Notes under the pieces: model-generated
Told to the model about the DNA's origin: nothing
What the model saw: only the letters and a program-made list of their open reading frames with translations
Database searches by the model: none
Shown: piece by piece, positions 4,925 to 10,254 of the stretch
Layout: every line of letters starts with the position of its first letter
Position numbering within the stretch: the stretch's first letter is position 1
Program-made: the position numbers and the translations under genes
From: Acidimicrobiia bacterium
GTDB taxonomy: Bacteria > Actinomycetota > Acidimicrobiia > Spongiisociales > UBA5794
DNA: 10,254 nucleotides
Assembly (NCBI GenBank): GCA_030599515.1
Contig: JAUVNV010000073.1
Coordinates: forward strand, 1 to 10,254
Reading direction: 5' to 3'

Positions 4925-6145
4925 CTACCCACAGCCCCCGCCTACGACCGCTCCGGCGGCGGCGATCTTGACCTTCGGTTCGAAGACGAGGTGGAACTCG
5001 TGGGCGTCGGGGTCTGATGCCACGCATCGGCCACCGATCGCCGACGTGAACGTGAACGCCAGTTCATCCGGGTAGTTGACCGGCTTCGGGTCGGCATCCT
5101 CCCCGAAGATGTCGAGCCATGCGTTGACGCCGCCCTCGAGGATGTACACGTTGATGACGTTGTTCGCCGTCAGCGACTTCCACGCCTGCGTCGCGTCGTC
5201 TTCGCCGTTGCTCATCGTGACGATGACGGTGCGGGGGTCGAGTCCGATCAGATCGGGTGCAGCATCCTCAACGGCTTCGGGCGTCGGGTTGATCTGATGA
5301 GCGGCCCGCAGATGGAACTGGTTGTAGTCGCGCTCGTCACGAACGTCGAGCATGATGAGGTTCTTGTAGCCGTCGTTCATCAACTCGAGCAGTTCGCCGG
5401 GGTGGATCTGCACTTCGCGGTTATCGAGCCTCGGTTGTTCCTCGGCGGCGACCGCACTCCAGTAGTCCTCCGTCGTGGGGTCACCGATGATGAGAACGAC
5501 GAGAGCGAGGAGCACGAGCACACCGGCGCCGATGTACTGCGCTTTCGGGGCATTACCCGGGTCCGATATGCCCGTCTTCTTCTCGAGAGCCGCGACACCC
5601 CGGAACAGCAACAGGGCGAACACCACGATCACGAGGACAACGACACCGGTTGGCACGCCGAGCCAGTCGGGGAGGGTGAGACGCCCGAGGTCCGAGGTCG
5701 TCCAGAAGTCCATGAAGTACGGCACGGTCTCTCCGAAGACGAAGACGCCGATGACGACGCCACCGAGGAACACCATCGCGTCGAGTTTCAACGTGGCTGC
5801 GCCGACGATCGACGTGCCCGGGCAGAGTCCGCCGATGAGGAACCCGACACCGAGAACGAACCCGCCGATGGCGATCGGCCAGAGGTAGGTGGCGGGGATG
5901 AAGACGGCCCGCATGTCGAGGATGCCGATCGCCGCGGATCCGTAGATCAGCACCATGGCGGTGATCACTGCGGTGAACATCACCTTGAACATGGCGAAGT
6001 CCTTGAAGTAGAACTGAGCAGCGAGCTTGGAGCTGCGGCCGAACCCCGCCTGCTCGAGCATGAAGCCGAATCCGATCCCGACGATCAGGAAGATCGTGTA
6101 CGTGAGGGGCGTGCCCAGTTCGTGGAGGTCGAGTGGGAAGGGCAT
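4925..6145 (-). CDS. YeeE/YedE-family membrane protein fused to a rhodanese domain lacking its catalytic Cys
   Basis: A 406-residue fusion, the last gene of the operon. Residues 15-220 are a YeeE/YedE (TsuA-like) half-transporter with about five or six membrane segments and the conserved GGLC108PGTS motif. YeeE proteins carry thiosulfate through the membrane using conserved cysteines. Residues about 245-350 are a rhodanese domain (LDVRDERDYNQFHLRAAHQIN; later YILEGGVNAW). At the catalytic loop the sequence is VIVTM311SNGEDD, so the sulfur-accepting cysteine is Met and normal persulfide chemistry is not expected there. The tail has C374 and ends GGGC405G, a possible alternative thiol. Start ATG 6145 overlaps the previous stop as TGATG; the frame extends to 6271 but that part is the shadow of the upstream gene. 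Family is clear, substrate inferred. Confidence 0.88.
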   Translation of the reverse strand: MPFPLDLHELGTPLTYTIFLIVGIGFGFMLEQAGFGRSSKLAAQFYFKDFAMFKVMFTAVITAMVLIYGSAAIGILDMRAVFIPATYLWPIAIGGFVLGVGFLIGGLCPGTSIVGAATLKLDAMVFLGGVVIGVFVFGETVPYFMDFWTTSDLGRLTLPDWLGVPTGVVVLVIVVFALLLFRGVAALEKKTGISDPGNAPKAQYIGAGVLVLLALVVLIIGDPTTEDYWSAVAAEEQPRLDNREVQIHPGELLELMNDGYKNLIMLDVRDERDYNQFHLRAAHQINPTPEAVEDAAPDLIGLDPRTVIVTMSNGEDDATQAWKSLTANNVINVYILEGGVNAWLDIFGEDADPKPVNYPDELAFTFTSAIGGRCVASDPDAHEFHLVFEPKVKIAAAGAVVGGGCG

Positions 6146-6705
6146 CAGTCGTTCCAGAGCCTCTTGAAGAACGGGGCGGCGACCAGCGCCCCGCCGAAGA
6201 ACGCCATCATGAAGATCCAACTGCCCACGGAGAGCAGCGCCGATCCGGAGAGGCCCTGGCTCGACGTGCAACCGCGGGCGAATCGGGCGCCGAATCCGAC
6301 GAGAGAGCCGCCGAGCAGGGCGAACATCAATCGCGTGTTGTTCGAGATGCGCGGACCCTTCACGATCTCGGTGTAGACGCGCCGGCCGACGAGTCCGGAG
6401 ATGAATCCGCCGATGACCACGCCGATGGCGAGCATGACGATCCAGTGGTTGAGCGGCTGCGCCTCACCACCTGCGTACTTGACGAGGTAGATGTTCGTGT
6501 CGACGTGGTGAGGGACGATCAGGCTCTCGAACCAGGCCCAGACTCGCTGCACGGCGCCTGAGGCGCCGAGGCCGTCGCCCGTGATGAGCACGGAGAGGAA
6601 CAGCACGACGCCCAGGCCCACACCGACGAGGTAGGCATTCGGGAACGGCCGGGGGTTCGGCGCCTTGCCCTTTCGGACCGAGGGGCCGATCGGCTTGATC
6701 GTCAT
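6145..6705 (-). CDS. YeeE/YedE-family half-transporter (sulfur compound transport)
   Basis: A 186-residue membrane protein with about four hydrophobic segments (near residues 24-42, 88-106, 126-142 and 155-178) and the conserved motif RGC146TSSQGLSG typical of the YeeE/YedE (TsuA) family. Full-length thiosulfate transporters contain two such halves. Here the halves are separate genes, this one and the next, and probably assemble together. An insert at residues 44-85 lies outside the membrane. ATG 6705 overlaps the stop of the cytochrome gene as TGATG, and its own stop overlaps the next ATG in the same way, so translation is coupled. The frame is open to 6843, but that upstream part lies inside the cytochrome gene. 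A role in uptake of thiosulfate or a related sulfur compound is inferred from family. Confidence 0.88.
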   Translation of the reverse strand: MTIKPIGPSVRKGKAPNPRPFPNAYLVGVGLGVVLFLSVLITGDGLGASGAVQRVWAWFESLIVPHHVDTNIYLVKYAGGEAQPLNHWIVMLAIGVVIGGFISGLVGRRVYTEIVKGPRISNNTRLMFALLGGSLVGFGARFARGCTSSQGLSGSALLSVGSWIFMMAFFGGALVAAPFFKRLWND

Positions 6706-9521
6706 CAGGTCACCACCTCCTCTTCGGTGTCGACGATCTCGATCTCCTCCCAGCCGGTCACCATTCCCTTGATGGCGGAGAGTGGCGTCGGCCCGGTGGT
6801 GGTCAGGTAGATGTGCAGCATCACGAAGGCTGCAAAGAACCACGCGATCAAGGTATGGACCGGGAGGAGGAAGCCGAGACCACCGAGATTGGACGTCAGA
6901 TCCGGCCAGCGCTGGGCACCCCAGATGAGAATTCCGGTGATGATCTGCAACGGAAGAAGAACGTTCAGGATGACGAGGTACGTCCCCTGCTGGAGCGGGT
7001 TCAGTTTGTCGCCGGGTTCCTTCTCATGCGGGTGCGGATCGCCGACGAATATTCCCTTCGTGTAGTAGATCACCTGGGCGATGGCCTGGCTGAAGAATCC
7101 CTGCGGACTTGGGATGAACTCTTTGATGAAGCCGGTGGCGACGGCGTCGACGAGCGCTACGACGGCGTTGATCACGAGGATGACCGCCATGATGTTGTGG
7201 ACGAGGATCATCCAACTGAAGGCGGCCGCGCTCCCGGGCCAGTGGATGACGATGCCGCTCACGATCAGGACCCCGATCACCGTGGCCTGCATCCAGTGCC
7301 AGAAACGCTCGTACTTCGTGTACAGGTAGACCCTCTGCGTCTCGCCGTGGGAGCCGTATCCATAGTGTCGCCGGGCCCAGATGCGTACGGCACCGTGGAT
7401 AGTGATGAAGATCAGCACTCCGAGGAAGGCAGCGAGGCCGAGCCAGTCGGCCCATCCGCCGGTGTCGTTTCCGAGGACGTTGATCTCGCCCGACGTCGTC
7501 TCCGGGAAGTAGGCGAGTGAGCCGTCGGCGGCGATCGTCATCGTTCCGGTCGATTCGGTGTTGCCATCGGGGACGAACGCGGGCAGCACGCCTCCCGGCA
7601 CGTACTCTCCGAGCACGATGCCCTGACTCAGACGGGAGTTGCCGGAGTGGCAGACCTGGCAGTCCTTGATCGCCCAATCGCCGCCGACGACACCGTGAGC
7701 GGCGCTGTACGGCTGTACTTCGCCGACGATGTGCGGACTCTCGAGAGACAGGCTGGCGAGGCGCCCGGCCACGACGGCCTGCTTCTCGTCGGTGTCGATC
7801 GCGAGTTCGCTCTCCGAGACCCACCCGTTCCCGTCGGCGTCGAACGCGGTGAGGATGCTTGCGTCGTAGCCACCGGCCCCGTCGAGGTAGGCGGACTCGA
7901 GGTCGGTGATGCGGACGGGCCGTTCATTGTCACCGGTCCCGTGCGCCCAGTACCAGGAGGCGACGAGGTTGTAGGGGGAGAGGCGGACGCTGCCGTCGTC
8001 GTCCGAGCGCAACAGAATGGCCGGCTCGAAGCCGCTGATGACGGTGTCGGCCTTGTCTGTCGGCCCATCGGCACCGCGCATCGTCGTGCGGGGGGAGCCG
8101 TCGGTGTGGATGACCGTCCAGTCGTACTGCTGTGCGGCAGGTGCCATCGCCGTGGGGATGTGGCAGGTCTCACACGCAACCGTCTGCATGTGCCGTTCCT
8201 GGAACGGCAGCCACTCATGGGATGTCGATGGGTCGTGGCACCCGGTGCAGGTCCGCATCGTGTTGTCGTATTCGGGAGCGACGGTTCCCTGTGCGGTATC
8301 ACCCTTGGTGAACTCGTGGATCGGCTGGTAGAGATAGTCGTCGAGGTTCGAGCTTCTCGGGTCGTAGATGAGGTGTTCGGGCTTGGTGGCCGGGTCCTCG
8401 GCGACCTGGGCGCTGTTGTTGATCGACGAGTGGCAGCTCACGCAGTTGAGACCGCGTTCCGCGTGGATGTCCCACGCCCGGCTCAGATCTATCTTGTCTT
8501 CGAAATTGAGGCCGGAGGCGGCGAGGCGTTGGTCGGAGAAGACCTGGCCGGTGGTGAGCGTCTCCCATCCGTCGAGCAGCGACGAGCCGTCGACGGGGTC
8601 GGGACTCATGTGCACTGTGCCGTGACACTGACCGCACGATTCATTGGTGGACCGCCCGATCGGCAACCTGTCGTGGCTGATCCGGCCGAGAGACGTGAAG
8701 GCGCCGGCGTTCCACTCCCATCCCTCGTCTGTGCGCTGCACGATGTCCGTTCCGGCAAGGGTTGCCGTGTTCGCCCACTCGAAGCGTCCGGCCTCGAGTT
8801 CAGCGATGCGGGCGTCGTTGTCGGAGTTGGGGACGTGACAGAGGAAGCAGTCGAGTTCCTCGATCCCCGATTCCTCCCACTCCCAGGCAACGACGGTGTC
8901 ATCGGCCGTGAGCAGACTCGTCTCGGGGTCTGCGAGACTCGGATCGAGATCGGTGAGGGGTATGCCGCTGCGGGACGTCTCGGCCGGCCCGCTCCCCGCG
9001 TGGCGGCGTCCGAGGGTCATGATCCACTCGGCGGTGCCGAGATCGAGAAAGGCATCGCCTTCGGGTGTCAGATAGCGGTAGGTGATGGGGTTCCAGCGGC
9101 CGAACCAGCCGTTCGAGATGTCCCACGCGCGACCGGAGTCGGCCGTGCCCGGTTCCGTCAGGGCATCGAGTCCGACGGATGCGTGGTAGTTGTGCTCGAC
9201 GATGAAATCAGAGTCGTGGCATTGTCCGCAGGTGTTCAGCGTCGAGACCGGGTTCCCCGTCGACAGGACGTTGACGCCGTCGCGGTCGAGAAGGGCGTAC
9301 GTCGGGTGCATGATGCTGCCGGTCGGGCCCTCCGGCGGTGGTGGGTTGACGAGATCCTGCACCTCGACCGGGGGGATCTCTCCGCCACCGGGAGGGATCA
9401 CGACACCGCCCTCGTCCTCGCTACTCGTCGAGGCGACCGATGGCTCGACACCGGCGAGCATGAACGTCGAGGCGAACAGCGCGGCGACGCCGATCACCAT
9501 GGCGGCCCGGCGTCGTCTCAT
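6705..9521 (-). CDS. Seven-heme cytochrome c fused to a five-helix cytochrome b (membrane electron-transfer protein)
   Basis: A 938-residue fusion. A basic N-terminus and hydrophobic stretch (residues 1-31) form a Sec signal peptide, followed by a Pro/Gly-rich linker. The periplasmic part has seven CxxCH heme c motifs, with first cysteines at 98, 225, 296, 360, 425, 450 and 621. Residues 561-572 (DADGNGWVSESE) form a canonical EF-hand calcium loop between hemes 6 and 7. Five membrane helices follow (about 690-712, 742-762, 769-790, 845-868, 885-906) with histidines H742, H775, H889 and H903 as candidate heme b ligands, resembling the thiosulfate-reductase/hydrogenase cytochrome b family. The layout suggests quinol oxidation or quinone reduction coupled through the seven hemes to the octaheme protein encoded just upstream. 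ATG 9521 overlaps that stop (ATGA). Direction of electron flow is not determined. Confidence 0.92.
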   Translation of the reverse strand: MRRRRAAMVIGVAALFASTFMLAGVEPSVASTSSEDEGGVVIPPGGGEIPPVEVQDLVNPPPPEGPTGSIMHPTYALLDRDGVNVLSTGNPVSTLNTCGQCHDSDFIVEHNYHASVGLDALTEPGTADSGRAWDISNGWFGRWNPITYRYLTPEGDAFLDLGTAEWIMTLGRRHAGSGPAETSRSGIPLTDLDPSLADPETSLLTADDTVVAWEWEESGIEELDCFLCHVPNSDNDARIAELEAGRFEWANTATLAGTDIVQRTDEGWEWNAGAFTSLGRISHDRLPIGRSTNESCGQCHGTVHMSPDPVDGSSLLDGWETLTTGQVFSDQRLAASGLNFEDKIDLSRAWDIHAERGLNCVSCHSSINNSAQVAEDPATKPEHLIYDPRSSNLDDYLYQPIHEFTKGDTAQGTVAPEYDNTMRTCTGCHDPSTSHEWLPFQERHMQTVACETCHIPTAMAPAAQQYDWTVIHTDGSPRTTMRGADGPTDKADTVISGFEPAILLRSDDDGSVRLSPYNLVASWYWAHGTGDNERPVRITDLESAYLDGAGGYDASILTAFDADGNGWVSESELAIDTDEKQAVVAGRLASLSLESPHIVGEVQPYSAAHGVVGGDWAIKDCQVCHSGNSRLSQGIVLGEYVPGGVLPAFVPDGNTESTGTMTIAADGSLAYFPETTSGEINVLGNDTGGWADWLGLAAFLGVLIFITIHGAVRIWARRHYGYGSHGETQRVYLYTKYERFWHWMQATVIGVLIVSGIVIHWPGSAAAFSWMILVHNIMAVILVINAVVALVDAVATGFIKEFIPSPQGFFSQAIAQVIYYTKGIFVGDPHPHEKEPGDKLNPLQQGTYLVILNVLLPLQIITGILIWGAQRWPDLTSNLGGLGFLLPVHTLIAWFFAAFVMLHIYLTTTGPTPLSAIKGMVTGWEEIEIVDTEEEVVT

Positions 9522-10254
9522 TCGTCGCTCCCGCCGACGGTACGCCGACCGGCGGTGTCCATCGGGTCACCGTCGTATCCAAGGGCGGTCCAGTCGAGGC
9601 GTCCGTCGTCGGAGTGGCAGGCGGTGCACTGCAGCGCCTGATCGGCCGGGGCGACCTGATGCTCGAGCGGCCAGTACATGTCGCTGCGGGCGAATCCGTA
9701 CTCGCCGCTGTAGTCCATGTCTGTGTCGCGAGCCCCGTTCGCCAACGCGAGATCCCAGTCGAAGATCGTCCAGTAGCCCTCTTCGCCGACGAGGTTCGGC
9801 TGGATGAAGTAGTTGTTGACCGTGTCGTATGGCTGGTTGGCTCGGTGGATCTTGAACGGATAGATCCTGGAGACCGGATCGTCGATGCCGCCGTTCGGAT
9901 CGTTGAGCTCTGTGACACCGTCCGGGTCGAGTGGATCGCCGAGGAGGTAGCGCTCGGCCGTGCCGTCGAACCAGAGGTACTCGGGGATCACCTGCTTGTC
10001 GTAGACGAAGCTGCCCTTGATCTTCAGGTACTCGTGAGGATCGTCGGAGACTCCGTCCTGACCGGCCGTCGACCAATCCCACCAGAGCTTCGTGGGATCC
10101 TTCACCGCGTAGAGAGGGATGTGGCAGGTCTCGCACGCCACACGGTCGGTGTGGCTGTCGAGCCGGTCGTCTTCGTGCGGCGTCGAATCGTGGCAATCGG
10201 TGCAGGAGACAGGGTTGTCATCGACCAACTTCACCGATGTCATGGTGCCCGGGA
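9518..10254 (-). CDS. Octaheme tetrathionate reductase (OTR)-family cytochrome c, N-terminus outside window
   Basis: The C-terminal part of a periplasmic multiheme cytochrome c. The visible frame has three CxxCH motifs. Numbered from the in-frame ATG at 10243 they start at C14 (CTDCH), C37 (CETCHIP) and C206 (CTACH). The stretches SHTDRVACETCHIP, PTKLWWDWSTAG and PADQALQC with GRLDWTALGYDGDPM near the end match my recollection of the OTR family. OTR from Shewanella reduces tetrathionate, and also nitrite and hydroxylamine in vitro; its physiological role is unsettled. The frame continues past 10254, so ATG 10243 is internal and five hemes, including the Lys-ligated catalytic heme, would lie outside. 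The gene ends in an ATGA overlap with the c7-b fusion, which is probably its redox partner. OTR assignment is fairly sure; substrate is not. Confidence 0.85.
   Translation of the reverse strand, partial: PGTMTSVKLVDDNPVSCTDCHDSTPHEDDRLDSHTDRVACETCHIPLYAVKDPTKLWWDWSTAGQDGVSDDPHEYLKIKGSFVYDKQVIPEYLWFDGTAERYLLGDPLDPDGVTELNDPNGGIDDPVSRIYPFKIHRANQPYDTVNNYFIQPNLVGEEGYWTIFDWDLALANGARDTDMDYSGEYGFARSDMYWPLEHQVAPADQALQCTACHSDDGRLDWTALGYDGDPMDTAGRRTVGGSDE

Noticed and set aside
3516..5027. A 503-codon minus-strand frame
   Set aside because: It crosses DUF3107, whiB, the intergenic spacers and yqeY in the wrong frames and reads as low-complexity Arg-rich sequence. The real genes there are well supported.
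5297..6376. A 359-codon plus-strand frame rich in His, Asp and Glu
   Set aside because: It is antisense to the YeeE genes. Its composition is the complement of hydrophobic membrane codons, with no domain or ribosome-binding site.
6705..9521. An eighth heme c in the fusion protein (CxxCH variants such as CxxxCH or CxxCK)
   Set aside because: Scanning the translation gives only seven CxxCH motifs and no leftover cysteine pairs of a variant type.
7647..9641. A 664-codon open frame on the plus strand
   Set aside because: It is exactly antisense to the multiheme cytochrome gene, has no recognisable domain, and is rich in Arg/Gly/Val/Asp as expected of a shadow frame in high-GC DNA.
1..10254. CRISPR array, tRNA/rRNA genes, insertion sequence or phage genes
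   Set aside because: No regularly spaced repeats, cloverleaf-like segments, transposase or integrase motifs were seen; apart from short spacers the window is filled by the listed genes.

Overview
The window is high-GC bacterial DNA. A WhiB-family Fe-S regulator and a DUF3107 protein, both essentially actinobacterial families, point to an actinobacterium. The multiheme cytochromes and the generally non-Streptomyces, non-Mycobacterium look make a poorly cultured lineage such as Acidimicrobiia plausible, but the sequence alone does not prove that.

Left part, minus strand (1-1392): a two-gene unit. An AhpD/carboxymuconolactone-decarboxylase-type redox protein overlaps the start of a peptidase M19 (membrane/renal-type) dipeptidase, which runs off the window start. 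The AhpD-like gene has one in-frame TGA exactly where the second cysteine of the CxxC active site should be. An apical hairpin with a GGUCU loop sits 18 nt after it, as in the E. coli fdhF SECIS element. I annotate it as a probable selenoprotein (183 residues, U83) rather than as two ORFs or a pseudogene.

Middle part (1507-4923): a minus-strand winged-helix regulator with a C-terminal cysteine cluster resembling SufR-type Fe-S sensors is divergent from a plus-strand Mrp/NBP35-type Fe-S carrier ATPase, which is followed by a DUF3107 protein. A WhiB1-like gene (minus) converges on DUF3107 across a perfect hairpin. Its promoter region carries a perfect TGTGA-N6-TCACA Crp-type site. A GatB/YqeY-domain protein (plus) is divergent from WhiB and converges on the next operon across a 16-bp inverted repeat. 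The intergenic spaces hold unusually many short direct and inverted repeats.

Right part, minus strand (4925-10254): four genes transcribed leftward, every junction a 1- or 4-base stop/start overlap. In order of transcription they are the C-terminal part of an octaheme tetrathionate-reductase-type (OTR) cytochrome c, a 938-residue fusion of a seven-heme cytochrome c with a five-helix cytochrome b, a YeeE/YedE half-transporter, and a second YeeE/YedE half fused to a rhodanese domain that lacks its catalytic cysteine. Together they suggest a membrane quinone-linked electron path feeding or draining a periplasmic octaheme enzyme that acts on a sulfur oxyanion (tetrathionate or thiosulfate), with a dedicated sulfur-compound uptake and handling module. 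Nitrite or hydroxylamine remain alternative substrates.

The two most notable items are the Sec-containing AhpD-like protein with its SECIS-like hairpin, and the OTR / c7-b fusion / split YeeE / Cys-less rhodanese operon.
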